50,977 nt of DNA from Halomonas sp. NO4 (GTDB lineage: Bacteria; Pseudomonadota; Gammaproteobacteria; Pseudomonadales; Halomonadaceae): the NCBI RefSeq assembly GCF_010994375.1, contig NZ_WHMA01000024.1, positions 1 to 50,977 of the forward strand, read 5' to 3'. The position numbers and the translations under genes are program-made. Below, one piece after another: positions 37,906 to 46,939 of this stretch. Position 1 is the stretch's first letter, and every line of letters begins with the position of its first letter. The notes beneath the pieces are model-generated. The model searched no databases, was not told the origin of the DNA, and saw nothing but the letters and a program-made list of their open reading frames with translations.

Positions 37906-39162
37906 ATGCCCGGAGCGGACAGGCACGCCGACATCGTCATCATCGGTGCCGGCATCGTTGGCCTGGCCACGGCCTGGGCGCTGCTCGAACGCGGCCGGGC
38001 CGTGACCCTGCTCGACCCCGGAGCGCCGGGTGGCGAGGCCTCTTCCGGCAACGCCGCCACCCTGGCCAGCTACGCCGTGGAACCCCTAGGCCATCCCGGC
38101 CTGCTGAGTCAGTTGCCCGCGCTGCTCTTCGCGCCCTCCTCCCCGTTTCACCTGCGTTGGCGGCACCTGCCGCGTCTCGCCCCCTGGCTGTGGCGCTTTC
38201 TCGCCGCCACGACCCCGGGGCGTACGGCTGCGGCCACCCAGACGCTGCACCGCCTGCTCACCCCTGCCATGGACGACTGGGCGGCCCTGCACGCCGCACT
38301 GGGCGCCGACACACCCGAGACGGCGCTGCACCAGCGCGGCGCCCTGACCTTCTTTCGCCGGCGTCGCCACTGGAGGGCCGAGCGCAGCGCTTTCACCGCC
38401 CGGGACCAGCTGGGCATTCCCCAGGTCTATCTGCAGGCCCACGAGGTGGCCGAGCTGGAACCGGCGCTGGCTGGCATCGCCCAGGGCGGTGTGCACTTCC
38501 CGGCCGCCGGCCATCTGGCAGACCCCCGAGCCCTGGCCGAACGGCTGGCCAGCCGCCTGGCTGAGCGTGGCGCTGACTTCCACGCAGCACGGGTCACCGA
38601 CCTGAGCGGTGCCGGCGGGCGTGTGCGCATCGACAGCGACCTTGGCTGCTGGCACGCGGAGCAGGCCGTCGTCGCGGCCGGCGCCTGGTCGGCCCCGCTG
38701 GCACGCGCCGTCGGCGACCGCCTTCCCCTGGAGGTGGAGCGCGGCTACCACCTGGAGTTTGCCGATACCCCGGCACGCCTCACTCGCCCCTGCAACCCGG
38801 CGGAAAACGCCTTCTACATGGTGCCCTTGGCCGGCCGCCTGCGAATCGCCGGCACCGTAGAACTCGGCCATCCCCGCGATCCGGCCAATCCGCGCCGTCT
38901 CGCCTACCTGCGCCGTCACGGCGAGGCCATCCTTGGGCCGCTCGGCCCGGCCCAGCATGCCTGGCTGGGGCTGCGTCCCTCACTGCCCGATTCGCTGCCG
39001 GTGATCGGCCCCGCTCGCCTACCCGGGGTCGCCTACGCCTTCGGGCATGGCCACCTCGGCCTGACCTTGGCCCCGACCACCGGCCGGTTGGTCGCCGAGA
39101 GCCTGGCCGGGACGGCGCCCGCCTGGCTCGCGGCCTGCCATGCCCGGCGCTACTCACGCTAA
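37906..39162 (+). CDS. FAD-dependent D-amino acid dehydrogenase/oxidase family protein (DadA-like)
   Basis: 418 residues. The FAD-binding loop GAGIVGLATA (14-23), the EASSGNAATL segment and the C-terminal VIGPARLPGVAYAFGHGHLG match DAO-family oxidoreductases such as DadA, sarcosine oxidase subunits and hydroxyproline dehydrogenase. It would oxidise an amine next to a carboxylate. Divergence from the Pot-type importer suggests that it degrades the imported compound. No membrane segment. AGGAGG precedes ATG 37906. Confidence 0.87.
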   Translation: MPGADRHADIVIIGAGIVGLATAWALLERGRAVTLLDPGAPGGEASSGNAATLASYAVEPLGHPGLLSQLPALLFAPSSPFHLRWRHLPRLAPWLWRFLAATTPGRTAAATQTLHRLLTPAMDDWAALHAALGADTPETALHQRGALTFFRRRRHWRAERSAFTARDQLGIPQVYLQAHEVAELEPALAGIAQGGVHFPAAGHLADPRALAERLASRLAERGADFHAARVTDLSGAGGRVRIDSDLGCWHAEQAVVAAGAWSAPLARAVGDRLPLEVERGYHLEFADTPARLTRPCNPAENAFYMVPLAGRLRIAGTVELGHPRDPANPRRLAYLRRHGEAILGPLGPAQHAWLGLRPSLPDSLPVIGPARLPGVAYAFGHGHLGLTLAPTTGRLVAESLAGTAPAWLAACHARRYSR

Positions 39163-39371
39163 CCCCAAGTGGCAACAGGGAAAAATCCCGCCTAAGCTGT
39201 CGGCGTAGGCAGTGCCTTCCTGTACCATTGCGTTACAACGCCGTCCACGACAGGGAAGCGTTGATGGCTCGACTGGCATGGAAGGAGTTGACCACCAGAC
39301 TACGATGATGAAGGGGCAAGCCATCCATCCATGGCCATTCCTCGACTCACAGGATGCAAGGAGACGCAGTC

Positions 39372-39797
39372 ATGTACCGCAAGATCATGGTGCCGATCGA
39401 CCTGGCACACCTCGACTTGCTCGAGCCCTCGCTGGCCACCGTGGCCGACCTGGCCCGCCACTACGACGCGGAAATCTGCTATGTCGGCGTCACCGCAGCG
39501 CAGCCGACCAGCGTGGCCCGCACCCCGGAGGAGTACCAGCAGAAGCTGGACGCCTTCGCCGGCGAGCGCGCCAAGGTGCACGGCCAGCCGGTGAGCACCC
39601 GCACCATCACCAGCCCCGACCCCGTTGCCGACCTCGACGACCTGCTGATCGATGCCATCGATGACGTCGGCGTCGACCTGGTGGTGATGCCGACCCATCC
39701 GCCCAGCCATCTCGACGCGCTGATTCCCTCCCACGGCGGCAAGGTTGCCACCCACACCGACGTGTCCGTTTTTCTGGTCAGGCCCTCCAAGCAGTAA
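39372..39797 (+). CDS. universal stress protein (UspA family)
   Basis: 141 residues from ATG 39372, with AAGGAG at 39358-39363. YRKIMVPIDLAHLD opens the Rossmann-like fold, and the C-terminus has VDLVVMPTHPPSHLDALIPS and HTDVSVFLVRPS. The ATP-binding G-x2-G-x9-G-S/T pattern is not intact (HPPSHLDALIPSHGGKV), so it may not bind ATP. It is 62 bp upstream of the BCCT carrier, a common pairing of Usp and transporter genes. Confidence 0.88.
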   Translation: MYRKIMVPIDLAHLDLLEPSLATVADLARHYDAEICYVGVTAAQPTSVARTPEEYQQKLDAFAGERAKVHGQPVSTRTITSPDPVADLDDLLIDAIDDVGVDLVVMPTHPPSHLDALIPSHGGKVATHTDVSVFLVRPSKQ

Positions 39798-39859
39798 TCG
39801 CCTGCCCCTGAAAACCGCTACCGATACGTCACCCCGACGAACTGAAGGGAGAAAGTTCC

Positions 39860-41521
39860 ATGGCCAATCAGTCTCATGACGAAGGTGCTCAAGAAAAGCC
39901 TTCAGAAGGCATTCCGGCCCCGGAAGGGCCCGCCAACCTGATCGACACCGACTACGTGATCGGTCAGGACAACATCACCGCCAGCCCCATGGGGATCAAT
40001 CTCGACCTGCACGGCAAGGTATTCACCTTCTCCTCGCTGGTGATCCTGTTCTTCGTGATCATCACGCTGGCCCTGCAGGATCAGGTCGAACCCATCTACA
40101 ACGGCCTGTTCAGCTTTCTCACCGGCAACCTGGCCTGGTTCTTCCTGCTGGCCGCCAACATCTTCGTGATCCTCTCCGTGGTGTTGATCTTCACCCCCCT
40201 GGGCAAGGTCCGCATCGGCGGCATGAATGCCACCCCGGACTTCAGCTACCTGGGCTGGTTCTCCATGCTGTTCGCCGCCGGCATGGGCATCGGCCTGATG
40301 TTCTACGGGGTGTCCGAGCCGTTGACGCACTACGGCACCGCCATCGGCGGCACCGCCATGGAAAACGGCGCCCGCACCGACTGGGCACCGCTCGGCGCAG
40401 CCGAAGGCAATGAGTCGGGCGCCATCTCGCTGGGCATGGCCGCCACCATCTTCCACTGGGGCCTGCACCCCTGGGGCATCTATGCCGTGGTCGCCCTGGC
40501 CCTGGCCCTGTTCTCCTACAACAAGGGCCTGCCGCTGACCATGCGCTCGATCTTCTACCCCATCCTGGGAGAGCGCGTATGGGGCTGGCCGGGGCACGTC
40601 ATCGACATCCTCGCCGTCTTCGCCACCCTGTTCGGTCTCGCCACCTCACTGGGGCTCGGTGCGACCCAGGCCTCGGCGGGGCTCGGCTATCTGTTCGGGG
40701 TCCCCGAAACGAACACCACCATGGTGCTGCTGATCATGGGCATCACGGCAGTGGCCCTGGTCTCGATTCTGCTCGGCGTCGACAAGGGCGTGCAGCGGCT
40801 GTCGCAGCTCAACATGGTACTCGCCGCCCTGTTGCTGCTGTTCGTGATCTTCGTCGGCCCCACGCTGCTGATCACCACGGGCATCTTCGAGAACCTGGTC
40901 GCCTACGTCGTGAACCTGCCGGCGCTCTCCAACCCCTTCGGGCGTGAGGATGCCAACTTCACCCAGGGCTGGACGGCCTTCTACTGGGCCTGGTGGATCG
41001 CCTGGTCGCCCTTCGTGGGCATGTTCATCGCCCGGGTCAGCCGCGGACGCAGCGTGCGTGAGTTCCTGATCGCCGTGCTGCTGGTGCCGTCGGTCGTCTC
41101 GGTGATATGGATGACCGCCTTCGGCGGTACCGCCATCGACCAGGTCGTCCGCGAAGGCTTCGAAGGCGTTCAGGACGCAGCGCTCGAGCTGCAGCTGTTC
41201 GTGATGCTCGGCGAGCTGCCGCTCACCGCCATCACTTCCTTCGTCGGCATCGTGCTGGTGATGGTGTTCTTCATCACCTCTTCCGACTCCGGCTCACTGG
41301 TGATCGACTCCATCACCGCCGGCGGCAAGGTCGATGCACCCAAACCGCAGCGCATCTTCTGGGCCATCATCGAGGGGGCCGTCGCCATCGCACTGCTGCT
41401 TGGCGGCGGACTCACCGCACTGCAGACGGCGGTGATCACCACCGGGCTGCCCTTCACGCTGGTGCTGCTGGCCGCCTGTTACGCCATCGTCAAGGGGCTG
41501 ATGAGCGAACCGCGCACCTGA
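39860..41521 (+). CDS. BCCT-family betaine/choline/carnitine transporter
   Basis: 553 residues, 12 membrane helices, with a hydrophilic acidic N-terminus of about 55 residues. The family signature is clear in GWTAFYWAWWIAWSPFVGMF IARVSRGRS (residues about 370-400), whose tryptophans form the substrate box. Glycine-rich helix 3 reads FAAGMGIGLMFYGVSEPL; the methionine of this GMGIG motif is typical of Na+-coupled betaine carriers. The C-terminus is very short, so there is little room for the osmosensing tail seen in BetP. GGGAG precedes ATG 39860, and a strong terminator follows. Confidence 0.92.
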   Translation: MANQSHDEGAQEKPSEGIPAPEGPANLIDTDYVIGQDNITASPMGINLDLHGKVFTFSSLVILFFVIITLALQDQVEPIYNGLFSFLTGNLAWFFLLAANIFVILSVVLIFTPLGKVRIGGMNATPDFSYLGWFSMLFAAGMGIGLMFYGVSEPLTHYGTAIGGTAMENGARTDWAPLGAAEGNESGAISLGMAATIFHWGLHPWGIYAVVALALALFSYNKGLPLTMRSIFYPILGERVWGWPGHVIDILAVFATLFGLATSLGLGATQASAGLGYLFGVPETNTTMVLLIMGITAVALVSILLGVDKGVQRLSQLNMVLAALLLLFVIFVGPTLLITTGIFENLVAYVVNLPALSNPFGREDANFTQGWTAFYWAWWIAWSPFVGMFIARVSRGRSVREFLIAVLLVPSVVSVIWMTAFGGTAIDQVVREGFEGVQDAALELQLFVMLGELPLTAITSFVGIVLVMVFFITSSDSGSLVIDSITAGGKVDAPKPQRIFWAIIEGAVAIALLLGGGLTALQTAVITTGLPFTLVLLAACYAIVKGLMSEPRT

Positions 41522-41545
41522 CCGGGCACCTTGCCCTTCGACCGA

Positions 41546-41578
41546 CGACAGGCGGCCATGTGGCCGCCTGTCGTTTTC
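41546..41578 (+). terminator. Rho-independent terminator after the BCCT gene
   Basis: A 13-bp perfect stem (CGACAGGCGGCCA and its complement) with a 2-base centre, followed by TTTTCT, 25 bp after the BCCT stop. Confidence 0.9.
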
Positions 41579-41716
41579 TGGGCTCGCTCACTCGAAAGCA
41601 TGACACTCATTCACAGTCTTTCGGCGTATTCTGCTACGACTCCGTGGCCGTGAACTGGCACGGGGGTGCCGCTTCGGGCATATTTTCACGACATCCCTAC
41701 CGGAGCCCCGCCGCCG

Positions 41717-43546
41717 ATGATGGCCCCCGAAGACGCCTTTCGGCTGCTTGCCGACGGCCTGGGCAAGGCAGGAACCCCGCAGCGCTTCGAGCAGCTCGCC
41801 GAGCACCTGGCGGCCATCTTCACCGTCAGCCACGTTCTCATCGGCGCCCTTCAACCGGACGGCGTGACCCTTCGCACCCTGGCCCACTGGTCCCGTGGAC
41901 GACTCCAGCTGCCAACGGAGTATCCGCTGGCCGGCACGCCCTGTGCGCACGTGCTGGCCAATCAGGTGTGCCGCTATCCCGACAATGTCTGCGCCCTCTT
42001 TCCCCACGGCGCCCTGCTGCGTGAAATGGGCGTGGTCGGCTACATGGGCGCCCCCATGCGGGCCCCGGACAACGAGCTGCTGGGACTGGTGGCAATCCTC
42101 GATGAAACGCCGCTTGACCTCCCCGACTATGCCGGCGAAGTACTGCGCATCGCCGCCGCTCAGGCCGGCGCGGAACTGGCCCGCCATGTCGCCGAGCGCG
42201 CACGCCGCTCCAGCGATCACCGCCTGGCGCAGCTCGCCTACTGGGACAGCGTCACCGGGCTTGCCAACCGCCACCACTTCATGGAGCACCTCGCCGAGGC
42301 CTGCCGCCGGGCACGGCGCACGGGCGCGTCCCTCGGCCTGCTCTACCTCGATCTGCAGCGCTTCCGGCAGATCAACGACAGCCAGGGGCATGAACATGGC
42401 GACCGGCTGCTGACCGACGTGGCCGCGCGCTTCAGCGACGTCGTCCAACCTGGGGAATTCCTCGCCCGACTGGGCGGCGACGAGTTCGCCGTGCTCGTGC
42501 CCAACGCCAACCAGGGGCAGCTCCAAGCGACCGTGGCACGCTTCCGACACAGTCTTGCCGCGCCCCTGCATCTGGGCGAGCAGCGCTACGCCCTGACGTT
42601 CAGCGCCGGCGTGGCCCGCCTGCCCCAGGACGCCACTGACGCCGCTGCGCTCTTCCAGCACGCCAGCATCGCGCTCAACCACGCCAAGCGCAGCGGCCAT
42701 CGCACGCGCTTTTTCAGCGCCGCCATGGCCGAGGCGCTGCGCCAGCAGGAGCAGCTCCAGTCGCGCCTCGTCGAGGCCCTCCACCACGGGGGGCTGATGC
42801 TGCACTTCCAGCCTCAGTTCAGCCTGGCCAGCGGCAAGCTGATCGGTGCCGAGGTGCTGTGCCGATGGCACGACGAGCGGCTCGGCTGGGTGAGCCCCAG
42901 CGACTTCATCCCTCTGGCCGAGCGGCAGGGCCTGGCCCGGCCCCTGGGCGACTGGGTCCTCAGCGCCGCCTGTCGCCAGCTGCAGACCTGGGAACGCCAG
43001 GGCCATCCCTTTCCGGGACGGCTGTGCGTCAACGTCTCGGCCCAGCAGATGGATGGCCCACAGCTCGTTCGGCATGTGCAGCAGCTGGTAGCCCAAATGC
43101 GGCCGGGGCTGCTGGGGCTGGAGCTGACCGAAAGTGGCCTGATCCGCGACCCGGAACAGGCGGTGGGGATCACCCGCACGCTGCGTGGTGCAGGGATCGG
43201 CATGGCGATCGACGACTTCGGCACCGGCTACTCGTCGCTGGCCTACCTCAAGCGCTTCGCCGCCGACACCCTCAAGATCGACATGTCCTTCGTCCACGAC
43301 ATGCTCAAGAGCCGCCATGATCGCGCCATTGTCGCCACCATCATCGCCATGGCGGGGACCCTGGGCATGCAGACGGTCGCCGAGGGGGTGGAGAGCGCCG
43401 CTCAGGCCGAGGCGCTCCGCGAGCTGGGCTGTACCGCGGTGCAGGGCTTTTACTGCGGGCGCCCCGTGGATGCCGAAACCTTCGCGGCCTGCTGGCTGGG
43501 TCAGCCGGTGTCTTCCACCCAGACGGACGCGATCAACCGGCCGTAA
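41717..43546 (+). CDS. GAF-GGDEF-EAL protein (c-di-GMP turnover)
   Basis: 609 residues from ATG 41717; an in-frame GTG at 41666 would give 626 and neither has a clear ribosome site. The N-terminal ~160 residues look like a GAF sensor (LPTEYPLAGTPCAHVLANQV and VGYMGAPMRAPDNELLGLVA). The cyclase domain keeps LARLGGDEFAVLV. The phosphodiesterase domain has GAEVLCRWHD (EVL in place of EAL, keeping the Glu), ELTESGL, DDFGTGYSSLAYLKRF, LKIDMSFV and EGVES. Both activities appear possible. No membrane helix, so the sensor is cytoplasmic. Confidence 0.9.
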   Translation: MMAPEDAFRLLADGLGKAGTPQRFEQLAEHLAAIFTVSHVLIGALQPDGVTLRTLAHWSRGRLQLPTEYPLAGTPCAHVLANQVCRYPDNVCALFPHGALLREMGVVGYMGAPMRAPDNELLGLVAILDETPLDLPDYAGEVLRIAAAQAGAELARHVAERARRSSDHRLAQLAYWDSVTGLANRHHFMEHLAEACRRARRTGASLGLLYLDLQRFRQINDSQGHEHGDRLLTDVAARFSDVVQPGEFLARLGGDEFAVLVPNANQGQLQATVARFRHSLAAPLHLGEQRYALTFSAGVARLPQDATDAAALFQHASIALNHAKRSGHRTRFFSAAMAEALRQQEQLQSRLVEALHHGGLMLHFQPQFSLASGKLIGAEVLCRWHDERLGWVSPSDFIPLAERQGLARPLGDWVLSAACRQLQTWERQGHPFPGRLCVNVSAQQMDGPQLVRHVQQLVAQMRPGLLGLELTESGLIRDPEQAVGITRTLRGAGIGMAIDDFGTGYSSLAYLKRFAADTLKIDMSFVHDMLKSRHDRAIVATIIAMAGTLGMQTVAEGVESAAQAEALRELGCTAVQGFYCGRPVDAETFAACWLGQPVSSTQTDAINRP

Positions 43547-43565
43547 TGGCTCTCCTCTCGAGCAT

Positions 43566-44291
43566 TCAGCTCCACAGCTCGCCCACCGGCGTCTCCAGGC
43601 GATAGTGGGTGGCGATCTGTGCCTGGAGCAGTTCAGCAGTGGCCAGGGCATCGAGCAGGGCGTGGTGGCCCTGGTAGGCGGGCAGGCCATAGCGCAGCCG
43701 GCTATCGTGCAGGCGGATGGAAACCGGCGGTCGCCGCAGCCAGCGGCGAAAGCGCGCCCACAGCGAGAGACGATGGCGGCGCGCTTCCAGGGACATGGTG
43801 TCGATCACCGGGAAACGGATCCCCTCGCCGAGGCGCTCCTTGACGGCACCATCCAGGAAGGGGCGCTCGATATGGCGGAAATGCACCACGACCAGCCGCC
43901 CGGCCATCACCTCGAACAGTTCGGGCAATATCCGCTCGAGGTCGGGTGCCTCGGCAATCTCCGAGTGGGTGATGCGGTGCAGCGTGACCGACTTGCTGGA
44001 AAGCGGCCGGGTGGGCTGCACCACCCAGTAGCACCGCTCGGCCAGCCGGATGCGGTCCAGAGTGAAGGGCACCGCCCCAACGCTGACGACGGCATGGCGA
44101 CGCGGGTCGAGGCCGGTGGTTTCCAGGTCGAGCGCCACCATCTCCACGTCGCCGACCGGGGTCGTCGGCGCCGCCGTTCCCGACGAGAAGTAGCGTGACA
44201 GCAGCGGCGAACGGCAGGCCGCGGCACGCTGCTCGAAATACTCCGGCCAGCTGGGCGCATCGCGAGGAGAGGCTTGGCGCAATGTCCTCAT
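43566..44291 (-). CDS. DEDDh 3'-5' exonuclease, Pol III epsilon-like
   Basis: 241 residues. Exo I is VALDLETTGLDP, Exo II lies around VVVHFRHIERPFL and Exo III is HHALLDALATAEL with the H-x4-D pair. The ~55 N-terminal residues are extra. It is 13 bp downstream of the cNMP/CBS/DUF294 gene on the same strand, a pairing found in many gammaproteobacteria. It is shorter than replicative epsilon and lacks the C-terminal polymerase-binding region, so it is not the main proofreading subunit. Confidence 0.88.
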   Translation of the reverse strand: MRTLRQASPRDAPSWPEYFEQRAAACRSPLLSRYFSSGTAAPTTPVGDVEMVALDLETTGLDPRRHAVVSVGAVPFTLDRIRLAERCYWVVQPTRPLSSKSVTLHRITHSEIAEAPDLERILPELFEVMAGRLVVVHFRHIERPFLDGAVKERLGEGIRFPVIDTMSLEARRHRLSLWARFRRWLRRPPVSIRLHDSRLRYGLPAYQGHHALLDALATAELLQAQIATHYRLETPVGELWS

Positions 44292-44304
44292 GGCAGGGGC
44301 CTGA

Positions 44305-46218
44305 TCACCGCGAACGAGCCGACCGCGACGGCAGCGGATAGCGATACTTGAGGAACTTTTGGGCGTTGCTCAGCGCCTGGAAGGCATCCTTGAGGTTGTG
44401 TCGTTCGTTGTCGGAGACGTTCTCCGGCTCGATGTTGTTGTCGGGCTCGCGCTCCTGCTGGATATCGATCATCTGGTGACGAATCCGCGACATGGCAAGG
44501 AATTCCAGCGCATAGCGCAGCTTCTCCCCGACCCCCGGCGCCAGCAACTGGGTGTTGCCGATATCGTCGAGGCGATCAAAGCTGTTCTGGGCACTCGAGC
44601 CGCACGCCAGGGCATGCACGCGGATCAGGTCCACCATGGGGGCGGTGCCACGGCGCTTGAGGTTGATGGAATTGTTCTGCTTACCATTCTTCTCCATCAC
44701 GAAGGTGCGAAAGAAGCCCAGTGGCGGAGTGCGGTTCAGGGCATTACGCGCCATGGCGGCGAGGAACAGCGGGCTCTTGGCCGCCTGCCTGGCCACCTGG
44801 TCCTGCAGCTGCTCGACGTAGGCTTCCTCGCCATAGGCGCTGTCCAGATCGAAGAAGATCGAGCTGTGCAGCAGTCGCTCGGGGGTGGGGTCCTCGATCC
44901 AGTCGCGGAAGTAGCCCCGCCACACCGCGAGCGGCTGGCGCCACTTGGGATTGGTGGCCATCACCTCGCCCTTGCAGTAGGTGTAGCCGCAGGCGTGCAG
45001 GCCATCGCTCACCCGCTGTGCCAGGGCCAGGAAGTAAGCGTCGTGGCGCTCGGGGTCGAAGTCGTCGGAGAGCACCAGGGCGTTGTCCTGGTCGGTGACG
45101 ATGGACTGTTCGTTGCGTGCCATGGAGCCGTTGACCATGAAGCAGTAGGGCACCGGCGGCGGCCCCAGTTCCTGCTCGGCGAGTTCCAGCAAGCGCCGGG
45201 TGAAACTGCGCCCGATCGTCGACAGGGCGCTCCCCACCATCTGCGAGTTGGCGCCCTCCTCCACCATGCGCACGAAGGCCGCGCGCACGTCGGGGGCCAG
45301 CTTGGCGAGCCCCGCGGGGCTCGCCTGGTTGTAGATATTGCTGACCAGGTAGAGGCTCGAGTGGGTCTCGTAGCGGATGATGTCGGAGAGGTGCACGATG
45401 CCCACCGGCCGACGGCGATGCAGCACCGGCAGGTGGTGAATATTGTTGCGCAGCATGGTGAGCATCGCCTCGTGCACCGACTCATCCGACTGGATGGTGA
45501 TCGGCGGCTTGCCGACCAACCGCCCCACCGGCGTGTCCGGCGGCAGGCCCTCCGCCACCACCCGGGTCCGGAAGTCGCTGTCGGTGAGGATGCCGCACAT
45601 CTGCCAGAGCCGCTCCTCGCTGTCGGTGAAGCTGTAGCGGGGATTCTCGCCGCCGGCGTCCAGCACCAGGGCCGCCGAGGCCTGCGCCTCGCTGATCTGA
45701 CGCGCCGTCTCCTGCACCGTGGTGGTGGCCTCGACCATCACCGGGTAGCGCGTCAACAGCTTGCGCACCCGGGTGATCATCATGTCGTTGGCCTTCTTCT
45801 GGTCCTCCACGGCCGCTTCGAGGCGTGGCCGGCCGAGTTCGACGAAGTCGGCGAAGTGCACGTCGGATTCGCACAGCCGACGGAATACTGGCTCGGGAAT
45901 GAAGTAGATCAGGGTGTCTTCCAGGGCCGCGGCCGGAAAGCGCGCCCGGTGGTTTCGCAGCAGGCTGAACTGGCCGAAGATGTCGCCCTCGCCAAGGCGG
46001 TTGTAGAGATCGCCGTTGCGCCGGTACACCTCAACGGCGCCGCTGCGGATGTAGCAGAGGTCGTGGACCTCCTGATCCAGCGTGAGGATGTCGGTGCCCG
46101 CCTTGTAGTAGCCCACCTCCACCTGCCCGGCGACCTCGTCGAGCAGATCATCGGAGAGGCTGTCGAAGGGGGGAAATTGCGCCATGTGCTGGCGAATCTC
46201 CAGTAATTCCACGTCCAT
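44305..46218 (-). CDS. cNMP-binding/CBS/DUF294 nucleotidyltransferase-like protein
   Basis: 637 residues in four parts: a cyclic-nucleotide-binding domain (about 10-130, with LGEGDIFGQFSLLRNHRARF), two CBS repeats (about 155-290), a putative nucleotidyltransferase domain (about 320-460, MVNGSMARNEQSIVTDQDNA with the G-S and D-x-D catalytic pattern) and a helical C-terminal DUF294 domain. It resembles GlnD-like signal transducers. The substrate is unknown. It forms a two-gene unit with the exonuclease. Confidence 0.9.
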   Translation of the reverse strand: MDVELLEIRQHMAQFPPFDSLSDDLLDEVAGQVEVGYYKAGTDILTLDQEVHDLCYIRSGAVEVYRRNGDLYNRLGEGDIFGQFSLLRNHRARFPAAALEDTLIYFIPEPVFRRLCESDVHFADFVELGRPRLEAAVEDQKKANDMMITRVRKLLTRYPVMVEATTTVQETARQISEAQASAALVLDAGGENPRYSFTDSEERLWQMCGILTDSDFRTRVVAEGLPPDTPVGRLVGKPPITIQSDESVHEAMLTMLRNNIHHLPVLHRRRPVGIVHLSDIIRYETHSSLYLVSNIYNQASPAGLAKLAPDVRAAFVRMVEEGANSQMVGSALSTIGRSFTRRLLELAEQELGPPPVPYCFMVNGSMARNEQSIVTDQDNALVLSDDFDPERHDAYFLALAQRVSDGLHACGYTYCKGEVMATNPKWRQPLAVWRGYFRDWIEDPTPERLLHSSIFFDLDSAYGEEAYVEQLQDQVARQAAKSPLFLAAMARNALNRTPPLGFFRTFVMEKNGKQNNSINLKRRGTAPMVDLIRVHALACGSSAQNSFDRLDDIGNTQLLAPGVGEKLRYALEFLAMSRIRHQMIDIQQEREPDNNIEPENVSDNERHNLKDAFQALSNAQKFLKYRYPLPSRSARSR

Positions 46219-46313
46219 GCGTCACCCCCGCTGCCATCACCTAGACACTTGGCTTTCAGTGTGTGTGCACCCTGACGGGCTGTAAAGGACAGGATACGCC
46301 GTCCCGATACGCG

Positions 46314-46335
46314 AAAGGCCACCCTAGGGTGGCCT
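46314..46335 (-). terminator. 22-bp perfect palindrome after the DUF4168 gene
   Basis: AAGGCCACCC-TA-GGGTGGCCTT, about 35 bp beyond the DUF4168 stop and upstream of the 46218 gene. Read on the minus strand it is followed by TTTCG, a short T-run, so termination is likely but may be leaky. Confidence 0.65.
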
Positions 46336-46370
46336 TCCGCTGTCACGTCGGCGTGGACAATGGCATCAGA

Positions 46371-46763
46371 TCACGAGTCCTGAGCCATCTCCTGCACGCG
46401 CTGCATCATCTCGGGGTCCTGCTGGATGGCTTGACCGATGGCATTGAAGGTATCCACGTCGAGACCGCTGTCCTCGACCACCTCGACCATCTTGTCATTG
46501 GCTTCCATGCGCACCTCCTGCTGGGTCTGCTCGTCTTCCGCTTCCTGCAGCCGCTGGGTGTACTCCTGAGAGATCACGGCAATTTCCTGCGAGGCGTCAG
46601 CGAACTGCTGCAGTTGCTGATCGGAAATGTCCTCAGCAGAAACCGACGGCTGCTGCTGGGTGGCTGCCGGGTCCTGAGCCGGGTCCTGCTGTGCCTGGGC
46701 CTGGACACCCATCAGCCCCGCAGCGAGCAGAGCAGCCGAGAACAGTGCAGTCATCCGTTTCAT
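46371..46763 (-). CDS. exported DUF4168 protein
   Basis: 130 residues from ATG 46763, with GGAGG seven bases upstream. The signal peptide ends near VQAQAQ. A short Gln/Pro/Asp-rich linker follows, then a helical region (ISDQQLQQFADASQEIAVIS to NAIGQAIQQDPEMMQRVQEM) with the DUF4168 pattern of F-x-x-A...I...D...FN-x-I. Function unknown; probably a small periplasmic helical protein. Transcribed alone. Confidence 0.85.
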   Translation of the reverse strand: MKRMTALFSAALLAAGLMGVQAQAQQDPAQDPAATQQQPSVSAEDISDQQLQQFADASQEIAVISQEYTQRLQEAEDEQTQQEVRMEANDKMVEVVEDSGLDVDTFNAIGQAIQQDPEMMQRVQEMAQDS

Positions 46764-46939
46764 GAATACCTCCAAAGGGTGTTGCGTGTGTGTGCGATAG
46801 TGGGACGTCGCCGATCACGGGGGGTTCACTCCGTTTGCGTTACGGAGTGTAAGCTGGCGACCGCGGCCCCTGCCCTTTCCCGCACCGCCGGATCGCAGTA
46901 TGGTCGACGTTTCGTCGCGACCAGGACTGCTTGACCTCC

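Noticed and set aside
42841..42870. EVL instead of EAL as a sign of an inactive phosphodiesterase
   Set aside because: The catalytic Glu is kept and the other motifs (DDFGTGYSSL, KID, EGVE) are intact; EVL is a common variant.
41588..43690. 700-codon open frame on the minus strand over the GGDEF/EAL gene
   Set aside because: Low-complexity antisense frame produced by GC-rich codon bias; the plus strand has complete GAF, GGDEF and EAL motifs.
44359..46206. 615-codon open frame on the plus strand over the cNMP/CBS/DUF294 gene
   Set aside because: No recognisable domain, rich in His/Gly/Arg as typical of antisense frames; the minus strand product is clearly the real protein.
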